DNA from: Photobacterium proteolyticum
Lineage (GTDB): Bacteria; Pseudomonadota; Gammaproteobacteria; Enterobacterales; Vibrionaceae
Direction: 5' to 3'
DNA: 64,000 nucleotides
Assembly (NCBI RefSeq): GCF_001939735.1
Contig: NZ_MJIL01000060.1
Coordinates: 1-64,000 of the forward strand
Shown: positions 16,246-25,551 of the stretch, piece after piece
Position numbering within the stretch: the stretch's first letter is position 1
How the letters are laid out: each line of letters starts with the position of its first letter
Made by a program: the position numbers and the translations under genes
Notes under the pieces: generated by a model
Databases searched by the model: none
Told to the model about the DNA's origin: nothing
The model's input: the letters and a program-made list of their open reading frames with translations, nothing else

Positions 16246-17022
16246 TTACTGGCGCGACAGTGTTATTTCACTGTCAGCAGTCTTCAGTGGTGTAGTCTTG
16301 GGGCATTGGATATTACTGCGCACGATCGTTGCTTTCAGATCGAGGAGCTTACGCTTGTAGGTTGCCTTTACCAGTTGATAGTCGATATCAGGTGCAAACC
16401 ACATCACGAGTTTGCGATCGCTCTTACGTACCTGTTCGACCCTGAAGGTATTCAGCCGGCCATATCGGGTGTCAATTTTCTCTTGGCGCTTCACTTCAAA
16501 ATAGTAATGATCAACGTCCTCGGTATCTTGTAGCTTGAAATCAAATTTCTTTTTTCCATTAATCAGGTTGAGTCTGATCTGGGTACCGACCGCATCACCA
16601 TCCCGTATCGGAATGTCCGCGCTGCTGAAACGTCGAGTCTTGCCATTCCTGCGTACTGAAGAGTTAAGCCCGTCGAGGCTAAAGGTTGCGGACGTGTTGC
16701 CCGACATTAGCCCGGTAATGTTGCGGGTAAAAGACTGGGTAAGAAACGAGCCTTGTTTATCTGACCAGTAGACGACGCTGTTCTGCCTGAATTTGCTTTT
16801 GGTGACCAGAACATTCACTTTGCTGTATGAGCGAATAGTGACCTTGTCGCCTTGCCAGTTCAAGGTTCGTGAAAGTTGCCCAATCTTATGGCCACTGAAA
16901 AACAAATCGTAGGTCAGAGCCTTGGTGCATTGGTGGAATGTTTGCGACGGAATAGCAAAAAGAGACGATGAGTACAGTAGGATGCCTAGCCATAACATAA
17001 TCAATAAAGACTGTCCTTTCAC
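16246..17022 (-). CDS. Exported DUF3108-like protein
   Basis: 258 residues with a signal peptide (hydrophobic 4-22, ending LFA). The body is beta-rich, with the pattern YDLFFSGHKIGQL ... YYFEVKRQEKIDTRYGRLNTFRVEQ ... WFAPDIDY seen in periplasmic DUF3108 proteins, which resemble lipocalin-like envelope proteins. Function unknown. It stands alone, convergent with the zinc-ribbon gene. Confidence 0.7.
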   Translation of the reverse strand: MKGQSLLIMLWLGILLYSSSLFAIPSQTFHQCTKALTYDLFFSGHKIGQLSRTLNWQGDKVTIRSYSKVNVLVTKSKFRQNSVVYWSDKQGSFLTQSFTRNITGLMSGNTSATFSLDGLNSSVRRNGKTRRFSSADIPIRDGDAVGTQIRLNLINGKKKFDFKLQDTEDVDHYYFEVKRQEKIDTRYGRLNTFRVEQVRKSDRKLVMWFAPDIDYQLVKATYKRKLLDLKATIVRSNIQCPKTTPLKTADSEITLSRQ

Positions 17023-17127
17023 CCGACCTCCAATAGATTGATACTATTTTGCACTATATCTAAAAACGTTAGCAGGGGCTGTAGGATTACGCAAAGGAGC
17101 GGCAGGTAGGATAGTAAAGACGGTCAG

Positions 17128-17152
17128 AAAAGCAGGCCTGTAATAGCCTGCT
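17128..17152 (-). terminator. Terminator of acyl-CoA ligase gene
   Basis: Seven-bp stem AGCAGGC/GCCTGCT with an eight-base loop; on the minus strand it is followed by TTTTC. Moderate strength. Confidence 0.6.
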
Positions 17153-17173
17153 GTACATCAATGAAAAGAGGAT

Positions 17174-18721
17174 TTATTTCAGTAATCGCTTGAGGATTTT
17201 GCCTGTCGCTGTCATTGGCAGCTCGCTGACGACTTCCACTTGCCGTGGATATTTGAAGTCTGCCAGGCGTTCACGCCCCCAGGCAACAAACGCCTTGCTG
17301 TTGGTTGTGGAATTTTCTTTGGGTACGATAAACGCTTTGACTTCTTCACCATAGGTTTTATGGGGAACACCAATGACGGCCACCAAGTGAACGTCTGGGT
17401 GGGTCATAAAGGTTTCTTCGATATCGCGAGGGTAGATGTTGTAACCGCCCCTGATAATCACCTCTTTTAGTCGATCGACGACAAAGACATAACCGTCTTC
17501 GTCGAAACGGACGATATCGCCGGTATGCAACCAGCCGTTGACGATAGTTTTGGCAGTTTCCTCTGGTTTTCTGTAGTAGCCCTTCATGACGTTATGGCCG
17601 CGGATCAGCAGTTCACCCTCTTTACCTTGGGCAACGTCATTGCCGTCACTGTCAACGACCTTCATGGTCACTCCCGGCAGCGGTTGGCCGATACTGCCCG
17701 GTTTGCGTTTATATTCAAGGTGGTTGAAAGCCGCAACCGGTGATGACTCGGATAAGCCATAGCCTTCGATAACCGGCACATTCAGCTTGGCCTCGAATTG
17801 CTTGAGTATTTCTACCGGCATTGACGCCCCGCCGGAAATCGCTACTTTCAGGTTGTCGGCAATCTCTTTCAGGTAGTCACCGCCATGCTTCTCGGCAAAA
17901 GCCAGCAAACCGATAAACATGGTCGGGACACCGGCTAAGTGAGTCACTTTGTGCTTGTGCATTTGCTGCAGTACGGTTTTCGGGACAAAGCGGGGGATCA
18001 GCACCAGGGCGCTGGCCGTCAGAATCGAGGTGTTCATGATCAGAGACTGACCAAAGGTGTGGAACAGCGGCAGAATAGCAATGCTGACGTCGGTTCCTTT
18101 CTGGTTTGTCAGCGCCTGGCAGGCCTGAGCATTGCATAGCATGTTACTCTGGCTCAGCTCGGCACCTTTAGCTCGTCCGGTTGTGCCTGAGGTGTACAGA
18201 ATAACACAGGTATCCTCAGCAGTACGGTACACCGCATCGAATGCTGTTTCCGTTGATTGCAGCCACTGACTGAAGCGGTGGGCATCCTCGGGAAGGGCTA
18301 TATCCTCACCCTCTGATTCAATCAGAATATAGTGCAGGCAGCTATCGGTTTGGCTGTAGCCTTCATAGCAATACTCACCGCAAGGCATTGCATTGTTGCC
18401 CTGAAAGCTAATGACTGCCACGGCGTCTGAATCATCGAGGTGGTAGGCTACTTCAGGTCCTTTTAGCATTACGTTTAACGGAACAGTGATAGCTCCTACT
18501 TTTTGAATCGCGTAGTAGCCGATGACAAACGCCGGTGTGTTCGGACAAGAAATAGCCACTTTGTCATCAGGCTTGATACCAAGTTTTACCAACTGGTTGG
18601 CGACCTGGTTGACCATGGTGTTGAGTTGACGGTAGCTGATTGTCTCATCGTGAAAAATGAGCGCAGTGTTACTGCCCCGGAAGGTAGCATTGCGTTCAAG
18701 GCTGGTAGCAAGGTTATACAT
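17174..18721 (-). CDS. Acyl-CoA ligase (AMP-forming), long-chain fatty acid type
   Basis: 515-residue ANL-superfamily enzyme that activates a carboxylic acid to its CoA thioester through an acyl-AMP. P-loop YTSGTTGRAKG near residue 176, YGLSESSP near 322, GWLHTGDI near 395, hinge KEVIIRGGYNIYP near 420 and the catalytic Lys in PMTATGKILKR at the C-terminus. A fatty acid substrate is likely from overall similarity but not shown by the sequence. A FadR-like half-site (GACCGGTT, 18894-18901) lies 170 bases upstream; weak. Confidence 0.88.
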   Translation of the reverse strand: MYNLATSLERNATFRGSNTALIFHDETISYRQLNTMVNQVANQLVKLGIKPDDKVAISCPNTPAFVIGYYAIQKVGAITVPLNVMLKGPEVAYHLDDSDAVAVISFQGNNAMPCGEYCYEGYSQTDSCLHYILIESEGEDIALPEDAHRFSQWLQSTETAFDAVYRTAEDTCVILYTSGTTGRAKGAELSQSNMLCNAQACQALTNQKGTDVSIAILPLFHTFGQSLIMNTSILTASALVLIPRFVPKTVLQQMHKHKVTHLAGVPTMFIGLLAFAEKHGGDYLKEIADNLKVAISGGASMPVEILKQFEAKLNVPVIEGYGLSESSPVAAFNHLEYKRKPGSIGQPLPGVTMKVVDSDGNDVAQGKEGELLIRGHNVMKGYYRKPEETAKTIVNGWLHTGDIVRFDEDGYVFVVDRLKEVIIRGGYNIYPRDIEETFMTHPDVHLVAVIGVPHKTYGEEVKAFIVPKENSTTNSKAFVAWGRERLADFKYPRQVEVVSELPMTATGKILKRLLK

Positions 18722-19141
18722 AGTTATGAGTTCTTATATTAGGTGCAGCAATGGCTGGCATAAACGGTAACGAAACGGCGTTAATGAATATTACACGAAG
18801 TGATTATTGTTGGCCTTACTTAGTGAAAGTAAGTTGGGTATATAAAGCTTTGTATTGAATATTGAGCGACCTGCTATCTGTATAGGGTGCCCTGACCGGT
18901 TAACAATTAATAAAAAAGATGAAACTTTTCTTTCAATATAATTCAATAATTATTAAAGACTTACTGTGAGCAGTCCAATGTTAGCCACGAACCATTACAA
19001 AGAGAAAATGGTAACTTTTTGAATTTATTGTTTTTTTTATACATCGCCATAGCTGTAAATTGTGACCGTTTGATGTCGGAAATTTGACGATTTACAGACT
19101 CACTCCTATTTTTAGTTGGGTTTAACTGAGAGAGGTTAGGT
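18722..19141. other. Intergenic region without recognised gene
   Basis: AT-rich sequence between two divergent transcripts, including a run of eight T. Apart from the weak FadR-like half-site at 18894 I see no conserved element. Short open frames here lack ribosome sites. Confidence 0.5.
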
Positions 19142-19144
19142 GTG

Positions 19145-19363
19145 ATGAAAAAAATGAATTCGGCATATCGATTACAGATCATCAAAGAAGTGGCAACAAG
19201 AAAGCGATTGGTGGAGCGGGGAGACCCGATGGCTTGTCATATCTCTCAGTTACTGGAACAGCGTAGTCAAGAATCACCAATAGTGGAAAAAAACTTTAAT
19301 GGTTGCCACTATGATGCGCAGATAGGAGGCTGGGTCAGCAATTTGTGGGATGCCAACAAATAG
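19145..19363 (+). CDS. Small hypothetical protein
   Basis: 72 residues from ATG 19145 (a GTG lies one codon earlier) after AGAGAGG. The N-terminal part is basic and helical (LQIIKEVATRKRLVERGD); the C-terminal part has two aromatic residues in GGWVSNLW. I do not recognise a family. It has its own intergenic flanks and a typical ribosome site, so it is probably real. Confidence 0.5.
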   Translation: MKKMNSAYRLQIIKEVATRKRLVERGDPMACHISQLLEQRSQESPIVEKNFNGCHYDAQIGGWVSNLWDANK

Positions 19364-19528
19364 TTAACACGGTAAAGGAGCCGGTTGATGGGCGGTGTAG
19401 TACATTGCTTCCGGTTCCTCTGATAGCCATTCTGCAGCAATCAAATTTAGTCTGAAACCCATTTCAATACTGGAACAAAATGATCGACTAAGGTACATTG
19501 CCCCGTCAATGTTTAGTTAGGTCGACGA

Positions 19529-20002
19529 ATGAACTACGTAGAGTTAGATAGCTATTCCCGCAAGTGGATCTTTACCCACGCCTCTATGCCTGTCGAGGCA
19601 ACAGATTTAGAGCAAATTAAACCTTTCACTCAGGCTCGATCAGCTCAAATTTGGCGCGAGCATATTAGCAGCCAGAGCCCGGATGCCGATCATTTTGAAA
19701 AAGACGACTGGGCACATGATCAGAAAATCTGGTCTGAAGCGATTGACTGGCAGCATGCCTGGGATAGTGATGACATTGACCTTCCGCCAGAAGTGATGGA
19801 ATTCATTAACTGGGAAGATAATACCACTGTCTTTTTCTGCTACGAAAAGTACAACGTCATTGAGACCAAGTGGGGAGTCTTCAAGCGTAACTGGAAGAAC
19901 TTCTTGTTCTTTGACGATGGCCCGATTTTGATCGGCCGTAAAAAGTCTCAGGCGCTTTGGTTCCAGTCTAACGGGACATTCAAGTGTGCCAAGCGTAGCT
20001 AG
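19529..20002 (+). CDS. Conserved protein, DUF2947-like
   Basis: 157-residue cytosolic protein, acidic and very rich in Trp (WIFTH, WREH, WAHDQKIWSEAIDW, WKNFLFFDDG). It resembles the DUF2947 proteins of Vibrio and relatives, of unknown function. No membrane segment or catalytic motif can be seen. A GU-containing hairpin (20015-20042) lies after it but lacks a U-tract. Confidence 0.65.
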   Translation: MNYVELDSYSRKWIFTHASMPVEATDLEQIKPFTQARSAQIWREHISSQSPDADHFEKDDWAHDQKIWSEAIDWQHAWDSDDIDLPPEVMEFINWEDNTTVFFCYEKYNVIETKWGVFKRNWKNFLFFDDGPILIGRKKSQALWFQSNGTFKCAKRS

Positions 20003-20078
20003 ATGAACATAATGCAGTGCCGCTTAAGTAGAAGTGGCACTGTTGTATATTGCTCACTGGTGATGCAGTTGCCATTTA

Positions 20079-22091
20079 TTAGTCATAGTTCTTCCTGAAC
20101 TGATTAAATTCGATGATCCGTCCCTTGCCTGACAGTTTGGCACCATACATGGCTTTGTCCGCCCGCCGTAAAATATCGTCTACTTTCTGAGACTCATCAG
20201 GATAAACATAGTAACAACCTATACTGGCACCGATGTTGAGCTGTGTTTTCTTGCCCAGACTAATTGGCTCTATGATTCTGGCTAAAATACGTTCGCACGT
20301 GAAGGATATATCATTCCGACTGGCCACCGGGTTGATAATGGTAACAAACTCATCACCAGCAAGGCGGGCAACCATATCACTTTTTCGAACTGTTCTGAGT
20401 AATCGCTCTGCGATGATCTTGAGGACTTTATCACCAGCACTGTGACCATAAGTGTCATTGACTGTTTTAAAGTCATCCAAGTCAATAAATAGCACTGCAA
20501 ATACAGAGTTTTTTGATTTTTGCTTACTGAGCACCTGTACCAGTTCCTGATGCAGTTTGCTTCGGTTGGCCAGGTTAGTAAGCGGGTCATGGGTGGCTAG
20601 GTGTTCGAGTCGCCGCATTTTTTTCATTGAGCGAAGATCCGAGGCGATCACCACGGTTTGAAACTCATCGCTATGGCTGACTTGAATCCTGTTAATGCGG
20701 AGAAACATAGGGATAAAAGAGCCGTCTTTGCAAACCGGACTCATTTCTCCGTGCCAGTGGTTGGTCTTTTTTAGCGCCTGGCGGATAGCAAGTTCGATTT
20801 TGCTGTCCTTCCCCAGATCGAACATGATATGGAAATGCCTGCCAATTGCCTCGTCTGGATGATAACCCAGGAAGCGGCTGAATGCCGGGTTGACCATGTT
20901 TATGATACCCGAATCGCTTAGCAGCATGATCGCGTCCTGGCTGCTCTCAAAAACCTGAGCTGCCATTTTCTGCTGTTGCTCTGCCTGCTGCCTTTTGGTG
21001 ACATCTTCAATGGCAAAAAGCGTTTGTTTGCGGTGTTCTAAAGGCCGGCTGACTATCTGGTAGGTGCGTGGTTGTCCAGATGATGTCGCACCACCTTTCA
21101 TGATTTCGTGGTCGAATTGCTGCTGACCGTTAAGAGCGGCTTCTAGTCGACTGCCGAATAGGTGGGGGTGTTCGGTATGCAATATATCAGTCAGGCTAAG
21201 CCCTTTTGCTTTAACAGCAGGAAGGTCGAGTACAGATAAGGTGGCATCATTCGCCAGGGTGATGATGCCTGTTTGGTTTACGACAAGCAAAGCATGCTGC
21301 ACTGTGGCGATGACATCATCGGCAAAGGCTTTCTCTTCACTCAGCTGACTTAAGGTGGCGCGAATTTCTGCATCACGCTCGTTTAGCTTTTTCTGCATGC
21401 TGTTAAAACAACTCACTAGCTCGCCAACTTCATCATAGGTTTGTGTTTGCGGAGTGATAGGACTCGGGCTTTCGTCTTTGATAATACGATTAACAGCAAG
21501 ATTCAGTTGGGAGATAGGGTGAATGACCCATGACTGAACGCGATTGATGATGTAGGCAGTCAGGGCAATAATGGCGAGCAGCAACATGAAACTGACTTGG
21601 AAATGGGTAGTTCGCATTTCCTGAAGCGTTTTCAATGACACGCCGATATGCATATGGGCAATTGGCTCGTTGTCGAGCATAACGGGAACGGTCAGATAGA
21701 GCATTTCAGGTCCAAAGTGGTAGCTTTGTCTCGTCACATCATGTTTTTCTTCTGTTGTCGGAGGAATAAATTCGATATCTGGGTTGATGTATTGAACAAA
21801 CAGGCTGTGATCAGGATGTTCAAGCCGGACTCTGGCGACGAGCGGTGCGGCACTGAAAGCCGACATAATTTCAGTGCCATCAAGGTGGTCATTAAACAAA
21901 ACCGCAGCAGTCAGGTTCATTCCTACACCGTTAGCAAGTACTTGCGTTTGGCTGAGCAGATTGTCTTTCTCGATTTTCAAAAAGGTTTGATAAGTGATGA
22001 ATTGCAAGCTGATGAAAGCCAGGACGATAAAGCCCATTACCGGTATCGATAAGCGCTGGCTCAGGGAGAGGCGATCGATAAGTCTACTCAT
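20079..22091 (-). CDS. Membrane diguanylate cyclase, YfiN/TpbB-like
   Basis: 670 residues. Membrane helix at 17-37, periplasmic CHASE8-like sensor to about 160, second helix 166-186, HAMP to about 240, two PAS-like domains (about 255-365 and 375-490), then GGDEF (500-660). The active motif reads AGDEF at 578-582, a common functional variant, and the inhibitory I-site RKSD sits at 569-572. It makes c-di-GMP. The gene overlaps yfiR by four bases; in Pseudomonas and E. coli YfiR is the periplasmic repressor of this cyclase. The PAS pair makes it longer than typical YfiN. Confidence 0.9.
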   Translation of the reverse strand: MSRLIDRLSLSQRLSIPVMGFIVLAFISLQFITYQTFLKIEKDNLLSQTQVLANGVGMNLTAAVLFNDHLDGTEIMSAFSAAPLVARVRLEHPDHSLFVQYINPDIEFIPPTTEEKHDVTRQSYHFGPEMLYLTVPVMLDNEPIAHMHIGVSLKTLQEMRTTHFQVSFMLLLAIIALTAYIINRVQSWVIHPISQLNLAVNRIIKDESPSPITPQTQTYDEVGELVSCFNSMQKKLNERDAEIRATLSQLSEEKAFADDVIATVQHALLVVNQTGIITLANDATLSVLDLPAVKAKGLSLTDILHTEHPHLFGSRLEAALNGQQQFDHEIMKGGATSSGQPRTYQIVSRPLEHRKQTLFAIEDVTKRQQAEQQQKMAAQVFESSQDAIMLLSDSGIINMVNPAFSRFLGYHPDEAIGRHFHIMFDLGKDSKIELAIRQALKKTNHWHGEMSPVCKDGSFIPMFLRINRIQVSHSDEFQTVVIASDLRSMKKMRRLEHLATHDPLTNLANRSKLHQELVQVLSKQKSKNSVFAVLFIDLDDFKTVNDTYGHSAGDKVLKIIAERLLRTVRKSDMVARLAGDEFVTIINPVASRNDISFTCERILARIIEPISLGKKTQLNIGASIGCYYVYPDESQKVDDILRRADKAMYGAKLSGKGRIIEFNQFRKNYD

Positions 22092-22717
22092 GGTTGCCCC
22101 CCTTTTTGTCCGGAAGGGGGCAGGGCAATCCGTAGCAAACGAGAGCTGATCGTCAGTTGCCCTTTTGTCACATTGTCTATCGCTATTGCTGGCTTTATTC
22201 GGTTTTTGGTTGCGCGAAGCTCTATCATGCCACCGCGCTGAAGGAAACGCAGGCCGTCACTGACCGTCAGTACGCCGGTCAATTGTGGAATCGTCTTATA
22301 TTGCTTTAGCGTGTCCTGCGGGATATACAGCACTTCACAGCTGTCGCCGGCTTGGTTGAAATTGGTAATTGAGGTGACAGTCGCTGAGCGATTTGGTGGG
22401 GTTTTCCGAAAGAGAACCTGTTTGAGTGTGAGCGTTGCGGTATCGCTGCCCAGGCTGCAGTAGCGAATACGCTCCGGGAGCGGCTCGGGCCATCGAACAA
22501 AATTGGCAAAGTGGTATAGGTAGAGGGCCTTAACTTCATGCGGCGAATAGCCGCTGTTACTCTGCGTGTTGGTATCAGCCAGGATATAGGAAGAAAAGAA
22601 CAGGGCAATGGCAAGGTAGCCTAAGCAAAACTGCCTTGCGATCAACGACGGCCTGTTAAGAGTGGCTGCCAACTGGTTGTGATACAACATTGGAATAAAT
22701 CCGCTACCCACAGTCAT
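22088..22717 (-). CDS. yfiR: YfiR-family periplasmic inhibitor of diguanylate cyclase
   Basis: 209 residues, DUF4154/YfiR family: ALYLYHFANFVRWPE near residue 65, then VLYIP and GVLTVSDG, GGMIELR near the end. A hydrophobic export segment is at about 30-48. YfiR binds the periplasmic sensor of YfiN and keeps it off until envelope or redox stress releases it. It is first in the two-gene operon. No yfiB lipoprotein gene follows. Confidence 0.9.
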   Translation of the reverse strand: MTVGSGFIPMLYHNQLAATLNRPSLIARQFCLGYLAIALFFSSYILADTNTQSNSGYSPHEVKALYLYHFANFVRWPEPLPERIRYCSLGSDTATLTLKQVLFRKTPPNRSATVTSITNFNQAGDSCEVLYIPQDTLKQYKTIPQLTGVLTVSDGLRFLQRGGMIELRATKNRIKPAIAIDNVTKGQLTISSRLLRIALPPSGQKGGQP

Positions 22718-22766
22718 CGTTCCAAAGGTTATATTGGCAAGAGTAACAATTACAAATTAAACGCTT

Positions 22767-23606
22767 TTACAGACCACTCATTCTTTTTGCGGCCATCAGT
22801 CGCTTAATGTTTTCTGTACCCAGCGACATATTGACGGCAGAGGAATGTACTGAGCAGCCCGATGAAATTAACGGCTGGTGCAAAGGCTCACCCAGAGACA
22901 CAAAGAGCCGGGTCCCGATACTGCCGGTTCGGATCTCCAGCGGCAGGGAAGATGGTGTCAAGGTGCCCATTTGGTGAGGATGTAGCTGGTTACCGCCGAT
23001 ATAGGCTCGTCCGGAGCGAATGTAAACGAACCCTGTTGTTTGACTTTTATCTGGCTGGAAGTGCCAGACACCATAGGGTGCGATAATGATATCGAGGTAG
23101 GTAACGGGAATACTGTACTTTATAGGACTTACCGAGCCTTTGTAGTTGCCGATAAGCACCTTGGTCGCAGAATCGACTTCCTCGACCAGTGGAATGTGGT
23201 GGGATGAAACATTGGTACTTGAGGCGTCGACCATCTCTTTGTGGCCCGCAGGCAATGCTGTCCACAGGCTGAAAGACTCCACCCGGCCGTCTTGAGGTGT
23301 CATGGTATCTTTGTGAATAATCCCGTTTCCCGAGGTCATCACATGAATATCACCACTATTGAGTGTGACATGGTTGCCCGATGAATCGAGATGACGAAGT
23401 CTTCCCGTGACAGGGTAACTTATTGCATCAACCCCCGAGTGACCGTGGTAATCGAGCCCGGTTGTTCGGATAATTTCTTTGGCTTCAAAATGATCCCACA
23501 ATACAAAGGGATCAAGTTCATGGAGATCCTCAACATCGATAAATGCCGTAATGGATCCGGTTTTGTGGCCGTAGCGGATTTTATTTATCTTTTTAGTGTT
23601 TTTCAT
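22767..23606 (-). CDS. Pirin-family cupin protein
   Basis: 279 residues. The N-terminal cupin has the metal-binding HGHSG motif and GNGIIHKD, the counterparts of the pirin His/His/His/Glu site with Asp in the last place. Bacterial pirins include quercetinase-like dioxygenases and regulators of metabolism; the role here is open. ATG 23606 is chosen over a TTG 63 bases upstream because homologous sequence begins near it. Confidence 0.85.
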   Translation of the reverse strand: MKNTKKINKIRYGHKTGSITAFIDVEDLHELDPFVLWDHFEAKEIIRTTGLDYHGHSGVDAISYPVTGRLRHLDSSGNHVTLNSGDIHVMTSGNGIIHKDTMTPQDGRVESFSLWTALPAGHKEMVDASSTNVSSHHIPLVEEVDSATKVLIGNYKGSVSPIKYSIPVTYLDIIIAPYGVWHFQPDKSQTTGFVYIRSGRAYIGGNQLHPHQMGTLTPSSLPLEIRTGSIGTRLFVSLGEPLHQPLISSGCSVHSSAVNMSLGTENIKRLMAAKRMSGL

Positions 23607-23833
23607 GATCAAATACCAACAGCAATGGTTATCTGATTTGCCACTAACTCGATCTGCAGAGCCTGACAACGAATTTAATTGGCCTTTGTATAAATAAGAA
23701 TGGCCTGAATAATGATTTTTGATTATTAAATCTTAGACCTAGGATTCAGAATTGCTCAAGGTCAGAACGGGAAAACAGTGGATTCTTTTGGCCTAATTTA
23801 ATCGCTCCAGCCAATTGACTGGATATTGCAGCC

Positions 23834-25450
23834 TTACTTCCAAGTTACATAATCGACAGAAGCCGGGCAGCCGAGCTCGGCGAACTTTTTCAGCCAACGG
23901 ATTTGGTTATTTTGCAGCTTGTCGCCGGGGCCTTTTACTTCGACCCACTGATACTCACTGGCTTTGAACATGATAAGATCAGGCAAGCCAGAACGGTTGT
24001 TTCGCGGGTCGAACAGCAGTCGCTTAAACAGCTCGCATAATGTAGAGCTCGGGATGGCGCTGGTGGCCTGGAGCACGATGTCTTCCGTTAATATCGACCA
24101 GTTTACCCAGTCGTTGCTTATCCCTCGTTTATTTCGGTAGATCTCTGTCCACGTCTGCCAGCGATTTTCGCTGATGTCTGTCAGGCGCAGGTTGATTAAT
24201 GCCTCACGCTGTTGATAGAACTCCGGGTGGAACATGTCGCGGGGTGAGCGTTGGTAGGGGTTTAGAAATGCCCCTTTAACAGGCGTGAAGATAATATCCC
24301 AGAATGCTAACCCGAATAAGCCGCACAGCAAGCTATTTTCCAGATAATGTACCGACCAACCTTGGCTTGCATAGTGGGCCGCCACGGAAAGTTCGACACG
24401 TTGGCCATTATTAGCCAGCGTAAGGTGGCTTTCATTAAATACGGGCTTGGCTGCTGGTTGGTAAGTTCGCTTTAGAGTACGGCTTAATTTCTTTTCCAGC
24501 CGTTCGGCAACCTCAGCCTCGTCTTCATTGTGCGGTGACTGTTTGATAGCCAATGCGAGTTCAAGTGCTGGTTCGAACTGCTGAAGCTTGTCCAGAATGC
24601 GTACCTGACGTTCTCTTGATGGTGGGAGCTGGCTTTCTCTGAATAGTCCGAGTGCATGTTCGGGCATCTCAAAGCGTTCTAAATCGCGGGCGATATGATT
24701 GATGAGCTGCTGGCGTTTTCGCTCAAGGGGAGGCCACGTATAAGCCGATGGGATCTTCTCTGAGAGAGCGACGATTTCTGCGCGATCTTTGTTTTCTTTC
24801 GCCTGCCAGTAGTGATCGTTGAGTGAGGATAACTCAAGCCATTGCTGGATCTGGCGGCGATCGCTAAAGAGGCGGCTTTCCTTGTCGACAGTGTAGCTTT
24901 CGAACTGGTGCAAACCGAGATCCGAGAGCACAAACTGACTTAGATCCTGATAGCGGTTGCCAAAGAATAACAGTAGAAAAGTGTCAAGATGCTGCTGGTG
25001 GCAGATCTGTATGATGTCTTGTTTGAATTCATCCAGCGCCGGAGCATGTTTAAGCAACTCTTCGACAAGCTCCGGCTTGCGATATGACTTGCAAGGAGCC
25101 AGAGCTGGAAACAGCTTCAGCAACTCTGGTTTGGTAAACAGGCTAGTGATTTCTTCTAGCGGCCAGTCAGAATTGTTGCTTTCGACAAAGCCGACATTGT
25201 GAAGCTCTTCGGCTGCCAGATGAATATCACCAATCTCTTCATAGCTAAGCTTGTCACAGCGAAAGAACAGGCCTTTTCTTGATAGCAGACGGATACACAG
25301 CATCTGTGCCTTTTCAGGCAGATGTTGAAATATTGCTATCCATGCAGCTTCATCGTCGCTAAGCAGATCGCTGTACTGCCGATTGACCGAGTCGATGAGC
25401 AGACGGAAGTTGTGAAGATAGTAGTCCGGTGCGAGTACGATAGGCGTCAT
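23834..25450 (-). CDS. VRR-NUC nuclease, FAN1-like
   Basis: 538 residues. The C-terminus carries the VRR-NUC nuclease core: GLPDLI (metal-binding Asp), WVEVKGPGD (Glu and Lys) and the helix NNQIRWLKKF, within about residues 485-525. The long N-terminal part is helical with FAN1-like features. FAN1 proteins are structure-specific 5'-flap nucleases that act in interstrand crosslink repair. Single gene, divergent from the Nudix-PAP2 gene. Confidence 0.88.
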   Translation of the reverse strand: MTPIVLAPDYYLHNFRLLIDSVNRQYSDLLSDDEAAWIAIFQHLPEKAQMLCIRLLSRKGLFFRCDKLSYEEIGDIHLAAEELHNVGFVESNNSDWPLEEITSLFTKPELLKLFPALAPCKSYRKPELVEELLKHAPALDEFKQDIIQICHQQHLDTFLLLFFGNRYQDLSQFVLSDLGLHQFESYTVDKESRLFSDRRQIQQWLELSSLNDHYWQAKENKDRAEIVALSEKIPSAYTWPPLERKRQQLINHIARDLERFEMPEHALGLFRESQLPPSRERQVRILDKLQQFEPALELALAIKQSPHNEDEAEVAERLEKKLSRTLKRTYQPAAKPVFNESHLTLANNGQRVELSVAAHYASQGWSVHYLENSLLCGLFGLAFWDIIFTPVKGAFLNPYQRSPRDMFHPEFYQQREALINLRLTDISENRWQTWTEIYRNKRGISNDWVNWSILTEDIVLQATSAIPSSTLCELFKRLLFDPRNNRSGLPDLIMFKASEYQWVEVKGPGDKLQNNQIRWLKKFAELGCPASVDYVTWK

Positions 25451-25551
25451 GGTCTGGTTTATACGCTGAGCGCATTCATAATTCTGTCAATGGTTTACAT
25501 ATTGCACTGCTGGTATGATGTGATCAATATTTCCGTGCTGTAAGGTCTGCT

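Noticed and set aside
20015..20042. Hairpin between DUF2947-like and yfiN-like genes
   Set aside because: Good stem but no U-run on either strand; left as an unassigned structure.
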